The notes beneath the pieces were generated by a model. It did not search any database, was not told where the DNA came from, and saw only the letters and a program-made list of their open reading frames with translations. Made by a program: the position numbers and the translations under genes. Below, piece after piece: positions 47,093-58,265 of a stretch of DNA of 64,000 bases (its first letter is position 1; each line of letters opens with the position of its first letter). Where the stretch lies: contig OX463781.1 in assembly GCA_949825025.1 (NCBI GenBank), positions 6,613,370 through 6,677,369 on the forward strand, written 5' to 3'. The DNA is from Siphlonurus alternatus (lineage: Eukaryota; Arthropoda; Insecta; Ephemeroptera; Siphlonuridae).

Positions 47093-47339
47093 TATACTAG
47101 GGTTTGATTAAAAACTAAAAAAAAATATATCAGTAAATATGATTTCAGACCCACTCTTGTTCTCCAGTTCTCCTCTTCTTCACCAATTTTAATTGCAAAA
47201 CATCTTATTGTTAAATAGTCCATTTATTATGTGAACATTTAATTATTGTATATATTTGAAGATGTCATTAAAGAAATTCTTCATTGTTATTATTTATTAT
47301 ACCAATGATACTTTTAACAAGCTGTGTGGTCTTTGCTTT
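47093..47339. other. AT-rich spacer
   Basis: AT-rich with a short pyrimidine-rich tract at 47150-47190. Confidence 0.5.
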
Positions 47340-47530
47340 TAATTTTAAAGCAACTTTCGTGATGTCACGCCTCCATATAGATGGACAGCCAGAGTTTCAA
47401 GATAAGCATGTCCAGTCCAAAAGTGTAGTCCTCAAGAATTAACTAACAAGGTATTTAGCACCTGTGGGCGAGAGCATGACGTCAACTCCGAGAAACAGCA
47501 AGAGGGCATGATGTTACGTAAGTGAATTGA
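47340..47530. promoter_or_regulatory. Mixed-composition island
   Basis: Unique segment with GTGATGTCACGCCTCCATAT and GCATGACGTCAACTCCGAGA, including two TGAYGTCA-type words (CRE/AP-1 family cores). Regulatory role inferred. Confidence 0.25.
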
Positions 47531-47580
47531 AGTAACATAAATATAAGTTGATACAGAATTGATAATATAACATCAGAGAT

Positions 47581-47583
<3 letters not shown>

Positions 47584-47676
<93 letters not shown>
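47584..47676. repeat. (GA)n microsatellite
   Basis: About 46 uninterrupted GA units. Polypurine tract able to form triplex or H-DNA and, in insects, to bind GAGA factor-like proteins (established for GAGA repeats in Drosophila; relevance here unknown). The minus-strand ORF over it is a serine-leucine artefact. Confidence 0.98.
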
Positions 47677-47679
<3 letters not shown>

Positions 47680-48065
47680 AAAAAGGAATTTTATAAGCAT
47701 TTTCAATTAGTATAAAATAATAACATTAAATGTATACCAAAATTCCTTACAAATAAAAAATATAAACAACTAATAAAACCCATACTATTATAGTAAATTT
47801 TTTTAACATTTGATTCCATTCTAGAAACTAGAAATATTAGAAAGGCATATCTAGACTTCTTTATATTTATGCTGCCACATAACTTATGCTCCGAATGTTG
47901 TAGCATACATGGTGTGTAATGAAGGGACATAACGCCCAAGAGGCGGAGGTGTCTACAAGTCGTATTACCACCTCGCTGGACACGCCGGCGGTAACACCTT
48001 TGTTTGCCAGCTACATGGACGGACATAATAAATACAACACCTGCTTTCAATATGTTGGATACAAT
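47677..48065. other. Spacer with mixed-composition island
   Basis: AT-rich to 47870; then 47930-48020 is mixed (GCGGAGGTGTCTACAAGTCG, GGACACGCCGGCGGTAACAC). A 121-codon minus-strand frame (47703-48068) covers both; its C-terminal part is AT-rich hydrophobic sequence and no domain is recognised. I do not call it a gene. Confidence 0.35.
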
Positions 48066-49086
48066 CAATAAATGCTGAAATCAAATGTTGATTCGTCTGG
48101 AAAAATGTGTGTTATATCTTATACAAATAAAAATATATGATGTTAACTAATTTTATATAACATTTTAATAGTCATCATATTTAGTGTTCTTATTGCATGT
48201 GAGGAGATCTAACTCCATTTTAAATCAACATTTTCATATAATAATTTGTCAAAATATCAGACTATTTTTTAGTAATTTTATTTTTTAAATTTCAAACATG
48301 AACAACTAGAATCGATTTAAACACAAACTAATATATCGTTATAAAATTTTGTACATAGAAAAAGAAAAAAAATCCTTATATTTTATACTCTGGTATGACC
48401 TGTTTCTGTATAGTGAAATAAATCTTGAGTTAAGAAAGAAGTTTTTACTATAAGAACAACTCTCATTACTCGTTCTATTTAAATATAAAAATGTCCTTTT
48501 TTTAAAATAACATGTGTTTCTTTATTTGAATAAAAGAAATGTAAAGTACTTTTTTTTTTTTAGCATGTCTTGTAAACCAAGATAACATGTAGTACGATGT
48601 ACTGTACTCCACAAGATTGCAGTTCTGTGTGTGGTACGATCATGTCAGAAAGAAAAATTAGTCTAACTTTTATAAATAATGTTAGTTACTTTTTATGTTA
48701 TAATGTTGTTAATATAAACCTTTGATCTTGGACCGTATATGGTAGAACGGCCTTTGACATTTTACTATAAAAATATATAATCAAGTTTGTTTATCATCCA
48801 GTAATGAAATTTACACCAATTTTATTACAATATTCTACTTTGTAAAACTTTTAGAAAACACATTTCAAAGAGAAAAATTATGTGTGTAAATCAAGTTTAA
48901 AAGAAAATTTATTGTATATTTAAGAATGTTACTTTTTTTATTAAGTATAAAAGAAAAATACATAACATAACATTTTTAGACTAAACAAGGGAAACTTGTA
49001 AATTCTCTTGTTACCGAAATAAAAATCAAGATAATTTTGGCAGAAAAGTTACATATTTTTTGTTTCTTATCTGTTGAATTGATGAT
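48066..49086. other. AT-rich spacer
   Basis: AT-rich; nothing recognised. Confidence 0.55.
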
Positions 49087-49365
49087 TTACTTCTTGTCGG
49101 AGATGAAGCAAAGGAAAAAGACGGAGAGGAGAGAAAACATAAATAAGGTTAGAAGGGGGCTCATTTTCTTGGCCAACTGATGGGCCGACGCTCGTAAAAG
49201 AGTCGTAAATCTCTTAGAAAGGCGGCTGGCTGGCCTCTGAAGCTGTAATACTAGCCCTGCAAGCAGCCGAGCTAAGCTGAGCAGGCAGCTACGACGGAAC
49301 GCCGACGCTTGCTGAATGGCCGTGCACATAAAGTATGTGATTGCGATGACCGCGAACTGCCACAT
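49087..49365 (-). CDS. Hypothetical 92-residue protein, possible secreted or membrane peptide
   Basis: Unlike most frames here, this ORF begins with a real ATG with A at -3, lies in balanced-composition DNA and has a plausible upstream acceptor (pyrimidine-rich stretch then CAG/AAG near 49383-49395 read on the minus strand). The N-terminus MWQFAVIAITYFMCTAIQQA looks like a signal peptide ending about residue 22 (...ASA). Residues ~23-66 are leucine/arginine-rich and basic (SKRF, AKK, possible dibasic sites). Residues ~68-88 form a second hydrophobic segment, and the chain ends in SDKK. I recognise no family. A chance ORF in a GC-rich island is a serious alternative, and no upstream exon is identified. 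Confidence 0.25.
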   Translation of the reverse strand: MWQFAVIAITYFMCTAIQQASAFRRSCLLSLARLLAGLVLQLQRPASRLSKRFTTLLRASAHQLAKKMSPLLTLFMFSLLSVFFLCFISDKK

Positions 49366-51369
49366 CCTCTCTGCCTATTGTTCTTGAAAAAGAAAATCAA
49401 TTTACTGCAGGAAAAAAGTAACTTTGAATAAGTAGTAAGTTTTTAGTCAATTTTACTATTTTTCTAAAGCATGATTTCTAGCAATAATATTTGTCAAATT
49501 CAACACACCTGAGCAAAAAATTGAACTAGCATGGAAGTTTCAACGTTTTTTTTTTAAAATATTAGATAAAAAATGTAGTCTATTACTCTGGAATTTAAAA
49601 AAAAAAATCCGTTATTTTCTTAATAAAATATTGAGTTACCTTGAAGAAAAAACATAAAAAAATAGTAAATAGAGTAGCCTATATAAATATCCACTGTGTA
49701 AATATAAAGTAGAAATATATTTACTGGTATATTTTATGTTAATTTTAATAATGTATTGCAAAATTATGTTAAATTTTTAATTTTTAAGTATAGGTGACAA
49801 AAAAATATATATATTATATTTGTTATTTTTCATATTACAAGATAACTGGTTCTACTAATCAAATATGCACAAGATATTAACAACCCCCCTTTTATAATAA
49901 TTCATGTTGAAAAAATATAAAAAATTAATTGCAAATATTTATCATTTTTATAACTTCTTTTGAAGGTATAAAATTTTGATATATAGTATTAACGTTATGA
50001 ACGATCTAATCTGGTTTTTAAATTATCAATATGTATCATTAAGAAGAGCTTAGAATGTAATATACGATGACATATGGAGTGGTATGACAGCTCTCAGCTG
50101 CTTGCTGTGTGTTCACGAGAGAAGCTCAATAGAGTTAGACGTGTGAATTTGTTCTGCTGGCTTTACAGTCAACGTTAATCCCATCCGGTATAAAGTAAGA
50201 TTAGTGTCTGATCAATCTCTTGTTAAATCTCTTTAAATCGCTGACACACAGTATTATCTGCTTTACCAGATATTGACGTGTAATACTTTCAAGATATATA
50301 ATTATCTTTATTACAACATTATGCAAATGACCTTTTCTTGCACGGCGTTTTTTTTTTATAATTCAGCAAAAAAAGTTATATTTTTTATATAATTTGAAAT
50401 GCAATTGAATTTATAAAATTCCCTAAGTTTTCCCTTTAAATTCTTTTATATATTATACTTATTATGTAATTTTATTGCTTTTTGTTAATGAATTTGCAGA
50501 CATGAATTCAATAAATTAAAAAAAAATACATTGCATAAATTTAATGAATAAACATATCATTGAAATTACAAATTCAACGTTTTTTTTTAGATTAAAAAGT
50601 AAGTTAACAAGCGATTAGTTTAATTTTTTCACGAAGCTGGGGTAACTTTATACGCCAAGTATATTTTCCGAGTTTATCTCGCCATGTTTGTTCACTTGGT
50701 ATTTTTTTTCTATTTTCCTACAGCGATAACGGCAGCTTCTGTTCGCTTATCAGCTAACGATAGTGACACTAAAAAATTGAAGAGTAAGCTGCTGATATCT
50801 ATGCTAATTACATTATGATAGTTTGTACAGTGGATGAAAATAGATTAACTATAATTAATTTTTTTAATATCCAAATTGCCAAATTATTATTACAATAGGA
50901 AATTCTGCTGACTGAGAGATGTTTAAAATCATAACCTGCTTTTTTATAGCCCTTTATATTAACAGAGAGACAATTATAAACTTATTGTTCATCAACTACA
51001 ATTAATTTTTTTTTTTACGAAAGCCAGAAAACTTTTTTTATACCAAAAATACCTTTTTTCGTTAATTCTAATATTTTTTTGTTATTAAATATGATATAGA
51101 TGCATGCATGTTTAAAACAAACATCATGCACGTTTGAGCACAAAAAAAAAATTAATTTAAAATTTTATATGCCTCTGCGATCATAAGCAAGCTGGAAGAA
51201 TACCATTTAAAATACATCGAAAAAAATAAATATTTTTTTAAATATTATTTTTTTTATTATTTCAATATTGAACCATTAAAAAATAAATGTTACAAAACAG
51301 TAGATGACTGTTCTCCAATCATAATTAATATAATTATCAGTATTTTATTTTCAAAACAGCTGTGAAAAC
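49366..51369. other. AT-rich stretch with two mixed patches
   Basis: Mostly AT-rich. Mixed patches at 50070-50270 (CAGCTCTCAGCTGCTTGCTG) and 50630-50780 (CGATAACGGCAGCTTCTGTT) hold no ORF or domain. Both could be weak regulatory islands. Confidence 0.4.
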
Positions 51370-51780
51370 TTCAACAGTACCGGAAAGATGATTGTCTCCC
51401 ATTTATGTGGCGACTACCGTCCGTTTGATTTACGTCGTTATTCGGCGTTATCTGCACGGAAGTTCAAGGGCCACCACTCTTCACACTGAGCCATGAACTT
51501 GCTGCAGGCTATCTCCGGACCCTGCAGAGTGCACTACGGGCAGACAGGCGCAACTTCCTTCATATTTTTCCATATGCATCCTGCACAATGACATCTTTGA
51601 TCCTGCATTCCGTGACGGAGAAGCAAATTTGAGCACGTTGTGATAAATTATATACACTCCAATAATTATTAAATGTCCGCCCTGCAACAACATCTCCCCT
51701 TGAAGTTAGGCAACTTGTTTGGCACTCAAATAGAGCAGGTTGCATACGTGGCAGGGGCAAGCTGAGATGAGAATATATTA
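51370..51780. promoter_or_regulatory. Long mixed-composition island
   Basis: About 400 bp of balanced unique DNA (GTCCGTTTGATTTACGTCGT, AGCCATGAACTTGCTGCAGG, GCAGGTTGCATACGTGGCAG). Two overlapping minus-strand frames (70 and 66 codons) lack a domain. One of the larger islands. Confidence 0.3.
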
Positions 51781-52489
51781 TTATATTATTATATTATTTA
51801 TAAATGGCGATATATTAATATATTGCTTTAAAAATCTAAAATTAATAACGAAAATTAGTAACTGAGCATTTTTAAACATAATTATATAACAAAATAAAAA
51901 ATAAATAAAATATTTCATTAGTAAAATATTTATTTGCATATGAAAAATACACAGTAATCATTGTGCTAATTAAAAATTCAATATTAAAATTGATTGTAAA
52001 GTTCTGTAAAATGATATGTAGTTTAAAAATAATGTATATATTGTATATTGTACATAACACACCACAAAATATTATAAACGTTGGTCCCCCACTTTACTCT
52101 TCCTCCCTATATGTGAATATTTAAAATTTGATAGTCAATACTTTTACGAAGGAACCAATAAATTACATTTGAAATATTGTGAAGATACACAACTTTTTAT
52201 TATTTCAGACTAAAGACACACATGGAAAGAAAAATAAAGTTAATGATAGAAAAATATTTACACTATTACGATGGCCCGATGAAATTGTCTGTATAGCTTG
52301 TGATTTATCGTAGCTATAAAAATACAGCCATGTTACAGTTTGCACTTTGTTGTTGTGGAGGGGCAATATCAGCCCTGAGGTTATTTAGGGGGGTTGTGCA
52401 GATTGGGGGAGTGGTGAAATTGTGTGTGTTGGCTCATGCAGTTTGAGGTTAAAATAAAACAGCAGTTTATCTAAAATGGAAAAATCGAA
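51781..52489. other. AT-rich spacer, G-rich patch
   Basis: TATTATATTATTATA-type simple sequence at 51775-51800, then AT-rich. A G-rich patch at 52350-52420 includes GGGGGGTTGTGC. Nothing recognised. Confidence 0.45.
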
Positions 52490-52939
52490 GTGAGAGAGAA
52501 AGATAAAGAGAAAAAGAAAAACCAGAGTGATTGCTTTGAGGGCATGGGTTCTCTGACACTTTTAGAAGTCAGACCCTCTAGGGGCCAATCGGTGTTAAAC
52601 CTTCCTTACCTTTCTCTTCTCTCTTATATCCCCTCACACCCTTTTATACAGTACAACCAAACACGCCCTTTTCATCACAAGATCTTGCTACAGATTTTTC
52701 TCTTTTACCAGGTCAAAGGTTACTTGCTTCTTTTTTTACCCTCCAAGACAAGAACGATAGATGGTGCACTTTTTTTTTTTTTTTTGTTCTCTCTCAAACG
52801 CTCTATCACCTCTTCCCTTACTCTCGGTATTGGCACACTATCGTATACTGTATGTCAGGATAGCACACACACATATCTGAAAGTCTCTTCCTTTATATCA
52901 ACTGGAGCAAAGGTTTATGGAGACAAATCCTTCCACTAA
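52490..52939 (+). other. 149-codon open frame, probably not a gene
   Basis: The longest plus-strand frame that is not a simple repeat. It opens with a lysine-rich, A-rich stretch, contains a poly-phenylalanine run from a T tract, and has no domain, no signal peptide at its start and no repeat. Composition is pyrimidine-rich (CTTTCTCTTCTCTCTTATAT). Listed because of length; coding status unlikely but untested. Confidence 0.12.
52710..52722 (+). promoter_or_regulatory. DR1 nuclear-receptor-type site
   Basis: AGGTCA-A-AGGTTA: a direct repeat of receptor half sites with one-base spacing and one mismatch, the arrangement bound by HNF4- and RXR/USP-type receptors. Single site by sequence only. Confidence 0.3.
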
Positions 52940-53210
52940 ATCTATCAGTTGGTATCCAGCCCTCCATGTGTCTTCTCGTTACTCGTATACCTCGATCCTC
53001 TCTATACGTCTCAACCCCCTACCTCGTTTGTGACTTACATTTCTGCACTCGAGAGTTAAACTGTCAAACGATAAATAAAGCAAACGAAATCAATTTCATT
53101 TTTTTTTAATAAATTTTTTGTAAACGTCAAATTTTTATTTATTTTATTTTCATGTATATATATATATAGTTAACTATTGCATATCATATTTGAGAGATAT
53201 AAATATATAA
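52940..53210. other. Spacer
   Basis: Mixed up to 53060, then AT-rich with T runs and (TA)n. Nothing recognised. Confidence 0.45.
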
Positions 53211-53350
53211 CCTGCTGATTACACGATACAATGTTTCCTTATATACAGAAATTTTCATTTGAACACAAACAAGTGAAGTTGAAATATTCTTGTATGAAAA
53301 ATTGTATGCAAGAATAAATAAAAAAATTTGCATTGTGTGATTTTTTAGAC
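53211..53350. repeat. MITE, ACACGATACAAT family (copy 3)
   Basis: Left GATTACACGATACAATGTTT pairs with the right-end AAAAATTTGCATTGTGTGAT. The inner arms share AAATTTTCATTTGAAC/GAAGTTGAAATATTCTTGTA-type sequence with the copy at 9034-9190. Confidence 0.6.
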
Positions 53351-53639
53351 TTGAAAAACAAAGCAAAATTAATTATATTTATATAAGAAAACAAAATGCT
53401 CTTGTCCGTGTAATTTCAATTTTCACCTGTCCCGTTTTTTCAATGCTTTCTGCAAGACATAAGAACAGTAAAACATCAAAAATTGTCCAAAAAAAGTGGG
53501 AACTCTGCTTTTTCTGTTTTTATCACATAGTGTGATATATACACATTTTGTTTGTCAGAGGTTCTAGAGCTAAATGAAATATTACAATTTTCTTTTCAAA
53601 ATTTGATTGAAAAGTGAACATTTCTCGTTTTGACTTAAG
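53351..53639. other. AT-rich spacer
   Basis: AT-rich; nothing recognised. Confidence 0.5.
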
Positions 53640-53800
53640 TATGACGTGCACTGTGGCGCTCTATCATGGCCGGCACGCCACGTCACGGCTAAGATGGATA
53701 CACACGCCATCAGTCAATGTCTGCTATGACAGAGTGCCCCACAAACTGTCCAGACCTTTAACTGTTTACTATATAAAGCGGCTAGTCACGTGACCCCCTT
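53640..53800 (+). promoter_or_regulatory. Island with TATA box-like and CACGTG sites
   Basis: GC-rich unique segment (CATGGCCGGCACGCCACGTC) followed by TATATAAAG at 53770-53778 and GTCACGTGAC at 53785-53794. A consensus TATA in GC-rich context could mark a core promoter, but no downstream ORF or donor supports a gene. The TATA-then-CACGTGACCC order also resembles the terminal arm of the repeat at 78-206, so an old repeat copy is an alternative. Confidence 0.28.
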
Positions 53801-55019
53801 CTCCTAATTAAAGTATTAGAGAAAAAAATACCATGTGATATTATTATGGTAGCTTGTATGTCAAAATCATATGTCAAGATTATTTTATGTAAGAATGATT
53901 AAGTAGATGTAGACTCATGATGACCTTGTATATATAAAATGTAGGGAATTTTCTTTTAACATTGATAAATATCATTTAAAAATTAGATGTGATTTATTAA
54001 AAAAATTATATTTATGAAAAATGGTTTAGATGTAGAGATAATTTATTGTTAAAATAATTATGAAATTTTGATTTTTTTTTTTTTTTTATACCAAATTATG
54101 TAAAATTAATGTGTTTGTGATAATATCCCCCTTTATTTTTGTATTGAAATGAATTTTCCATGTTAAAATGTAGGCCAAGGTTTCACATATGCAGCGGATT
54201 TCCTCAAAAACAGTGAAATATTATTTTTCATCCGCATAGTTTGATTGATGGGTAGGGAGGGGGCAGGGGTAGAAGCTAATGGAACTAACAGCATCAGATT
54301 TCTTGATTTTTTTTTTTTTCATGAATCTTTATTTCAGCAGCCAATTTAAATACCACATACTATAGGAACATTAGGAACAAGTTAGTCAATATATGAAGGG
54401 AACTAAAAGGGAAAAGAGCACACATATTTTATGTACTGTGCTATATATTTCATACCGTTCTTTGAAGGAGTAAATATTAAAATACCATAAAGAAAAGCAC
54501 AGCCCTTTTGAACCCTCCTTTTATGTTTTGAAAATTAATAAGCACTTCAAGCACCTGTTAGAAAAAACAGCACTAAAAAATACTTATTTTTTTTAAGAAA
54601 GAACCACATCAATTATAAATGATATTTTTATTGCAAAAAAATCAATTCAAGACATCTGCATTATGTTAAAACCTTTATTTTCATCATGCAGCAAAATATA
54701 AAAATCTGCAAAATAATGTGACATTATAGCACTGTAAAAGTGGTAAATCGCTCTGCACTATGACGTAACAGTGTGTTTCGATCACCTCGATTTTGATGGT
54801 CTTGTTTGTAATATAATAATATTTATTATTTATTTTATAGAAGCTTCAAAAAGTACATAGAAAAAAGTCCTGGAGGTGTTTTATCAATATTTACAACAAA
54901 AAAATCATTCAGGTTGTCCATTTTAGAAGTATAATACACTGCATAAATTTCATTCATAAACCAACGTTAATTCATATAAACGTGACTTACACTTAATTTA
55001 TTTTTGAATCGTTTTCTAC
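53801..55019. other. AT-rich stretch
   Basis: AT-rich with T runs (54071-54088, 54308-54320). A G-rich patch (GGGTAGGGAGGGGGCAGGGG) lies at 54249-54268. Nothing else. Confidence 0.5.
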
Positions 55020-55290
55020 CAGCAGAATGTGGGTTTGGTATGTCTTCTCTTCTTCTATGTTATCTTACGTGAAGGTCTACTACTTGAATTTTGCTCAAGC
55101 GGGCAAGGCTTGTTAACTGTCGACAGGATAACGAATGATTGCCCAAAACCAGTAGCTGACCGCGCGCGGCTGCTGCTGCTGCCACGCGGTCACAGGCAAG
55201 GGTTGTAAGACATGAATCTCTCGCTGCTGCTGCCGGGGTGGGACTGCCAAACCAAACAGCCTCTCATGTGCTGTGTCAACAAACCGTCGT
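55020..55290. promoter_or_regulatory. GC-rich island
   Basis: CpG-rich unique segment with CTGACCGCGCGCGGCTGCTG, a CTG repeat twice (55170-55181, 55224-55234) and GGGGTGGGACTGCCAAACCA. No ORF with a domain. Candidate regulatory DNA or CpG-rich transcript start. Confidence 0.3.
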
Positions 55291-56159
55291 CAGTCTTTTA
55301 TATCAAAATAGGATTGAATTATGATGCTTGTTTTCTTGCTGGAGGTGAGGTTTTATCCATTTTTAATCGAAGATATTGCTGAAAGAAATGTTAGCTTACA
55401 CTTCAGGATAGCTGAAACGTTACCTATGACTGATGGAGCTCCAAATACCAAATAAGATAGGCTAGTTTAAAATTTTGGGGAGCACCAATGAAGTCTATCA
55501 CGCTTCTATCGACTAGGTACATACTAGGTATAGTGCTGGGATACAGTACCAAAATCCAAAATCAGTCATAACGTTTATGCTGTCTGCAAGTGTACAAACT
55601 ATATGTTCCTAGTCTGCAATGGAGAATTAGTTCCCTGTCAACGAGATGGCTCGTTTATTGACAATGTGGTCAGCTATTAAAGTTTTTCTTAGGAAAAAAG
55701 AGCTATTAGGAAATGAATTAATATTAGATTCCAAAATAACTAATTAAAAATACTATATAAAATAGTGGCAAAATAAAATTTAAAATATATACGTGTCTAT
55801 ATCGTTTTTTTCAGCTGCATGCGTCGTGTAAACTTGAAGCATGTTCAAACCATATTGAGTTTTTTTTTTTTTTTTTTTTTTTTTGTAACAAATTGTGATA
55901 TTTCTTATCATAATACTTTCTGACTTATAAAAATTTAATATTTATAAAAAAATATTATTATCTCATATCATAATAATAATATATAATGCAAGTCATACAA
56001 TTTAATAATATACATTGTATCATGAGTAATTACTCTTATTAATAACTTAAAAGCATAATATTAAAGTCACTATACTGTAAGCAGCACGAACAATAAATTT
56101 ATCATGCCATAAAAGTATAATTTACAATCCTGTCTTGGTTAGCTTATGCTTGTATGACA
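55291..56159. other. Spacer with 25-T run
   Basis: Moderately AT-rich. An uninterrupted run of about 25 T lies at 55860-55884, which could be the poly-A tail of a minus-strand retrotransposed copy, though no body was recognised to its right. Confidence 0.4.
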
Positions 56160-56360
56160 TATTGCCCAGGCTTTTTACCCCGACGTAATCAGGGTCCAAT
56201 GATGGATGCAGGTTAATGGTGGCTTCGCGTGCTATATGTTCTGACCTTATGCAACGTCACCGCGGCCTGATCGAGGCGATATGACCGCCTCCAAGTGTTG
56301 CACTTTGGTGCAGGTAACTTCCGGTTAACACCTGCATACTGACCTTGAGACAAATTTCAC
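56160..56360. promoter_or_regulatory. Island with paired E-boxes and FTZ-F1-type site
   Basis: GC-rich unique segment. TGCAGGT at 56309-56315 and ACCTGCA at 56330-56336 form an inverted pair around AACTTCCGGTTAAC, which contains an ETS-type TTCCGG core. TGACCTTGA at 56340-56348 is the exact complement of the TCAAGGTCA extended half site bound by FTZ-F1/ERR-type receptors. Motif density makes this one of the better enhancer candidates. Confidence 0.38.
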
Positions 56361-58044
56361 CACAACTTTTTTACCTATGTAACCTATATGTTTATTTATT
56401 TTAAAGTGCATGTTTGTTTTTTAAGATTATTCAATATTATAATTTATTGTTTTTTGACTATCATGTAATATGTTATAAATATATTGTATCTGCATGAATA
56501 TTGTAAATGTATATAGGTGAGAATATATGGCAATTTCATTCCGTTTCCCCATGAAATAATCATATTATATCAGAATAGATTTATCTACAAATTTACCACA
56601 TCGAAAAACTGCATGTGGATATTTTAGATAATATCATGCCATGGGTAATCATTTTATATAGATCATAGTTATAGGGACTTGCATGTTTTGATGTGCATGT
56701 TTCATAAATAACATCACATGTGTTATCAATGATATTACTGATTAAGTCTACGTATTATATAATATACTCTTTCCTGTTTCCTCCATATTTACAACTGATA
56801 TTATTCTAGATTAAGAAATTTCATACTTTGCTAATTAGCATGCACTTCTCAATTGCATATATTTTTTCTTTGTTGGGGCTGCTTCACCGAGTTTCTATAT
56901 AATAATTAAGTACGATGTGTTTTACAGCCCTGTCGAGATAAATGAGCACGAGTAAAATATGGCAAAAGTTATAAGCCAAGAAGAGTACAATCAAAGAAGG
57001 GAATGTTTAAATACATGAAGTCGGTACTTTTGTTTGATGTAGTCAGAGCAATAAATTACGTTTACAGACTATTATTGCTATAACATTATATTATATAGAT
57101 ACGAAATCAAATAATATAATATATATAATAAAACTGATTTATCATGATTCTTCTTTGTTTTATAAAATATGTTTTTGTTAATACATTGATGTCAATTATT
57201 ATTTCAATCAGATATTTTTAGTTTAAAAACATTTGATTTATCTTTTTAATTCTTTCATTATTTTTTATGAAAAGGCAGATACATCAATACTTTTCGTGAT
57301 TATATCATTTATAAAATTTATATTTAGATAAATATATCTCATCCAGTTACTTGTGAATGAACGTATTTTGTGAAATGTAAGCTAGTTACATTTTCTTAGA
57401 CTCTGAAGTAAAAACAATTTCGAGAACTCCTGATAGCTGCTTTCCAAATTAGCATTTAATATTTTAATTGCTTTTTAAGTAAACCTTCTGATTTTATAAT
57501 GCACGCTGATAATTTCAAAACAAATTCCCTGCATGCAAATTATTTAACTTCAGGGAATCTATATTTTGGTTTAAAAAAAAAAAAATAAAATTTTGAATCA
57601 TTTGGCAATAAAAATAAACTAAATTAAGCTTGGATTATTAACAGCTTTTAAGGATGCAATCCAAAGGCCATCCAGAATTTAGAATAATGCACTGGCCAAA
57701 CTATGAAACAAATTATTGTGTACAAGAGTACATAATTTAAAATTATATAATAAATAATAATGAAAATAATATACTTTTGGAATGTCAATAATTTGGAGTG
57801 AATACATGTGACGGAAAGATTGAAAAGCTTCACTATTAATTAATTTACGTTGAAATTCATTTACTACCCTTATTATTTCGAGATATGAGAGTGATAATTA
57901 TATACATATTTTCTAAAATAATTAGCTCTAAATAGACTATTGTTTATATATACAATGATATAATAACTTATAGAGTAATATTTATTGTATTTACAGTACA
58001 ATAATAAAGTGAATACATCGGAATTAACTTGGTAGAAATTCCAT
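56361..58044. other. AT-rich stretch
   Basis: About 1.7 kb of AT-rich DNA. No supported gene or repeat. Confidence 0.5.
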
Positions 58045-58265
58045 TAACAATGGAAGGTGACTGATGAGGCTTCACAGCAGCATGTGGCGGATACCGGACA
58101 GTGGGGGTTCTCGATTGTTTCCCGGCTACACACGACCGGCCAAGTGACTGATGGTCCCGCGTTAATGACGTTGCCCACCGTGCAGCTTCAGGACGCTCTC
58201 CGATCGTCATATTTTACCCCCCTCCTCCTCTCCATCATCGTGTAGCTACGTCTCCCACGATGAAA
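58045..58265. promoter_or_regulatory. GC-rich island
   Basis: Unique, CpG-containing segment (GGCGGATACCGGACAGTGGG, GTCCCGCGTTAATGACGTTG). CATCGTG and CACGATG flank GTAGCTACGTCTCC at its right edge. Overlapping frames on both strands (80 and 62 codons) show no domain. Confidence 0.3.

Noticed and set aside
47482..47706. Serine-leucine repeat protein
   Set aside because: Pure translation of the (GA)n microsatellite on the minus strand.
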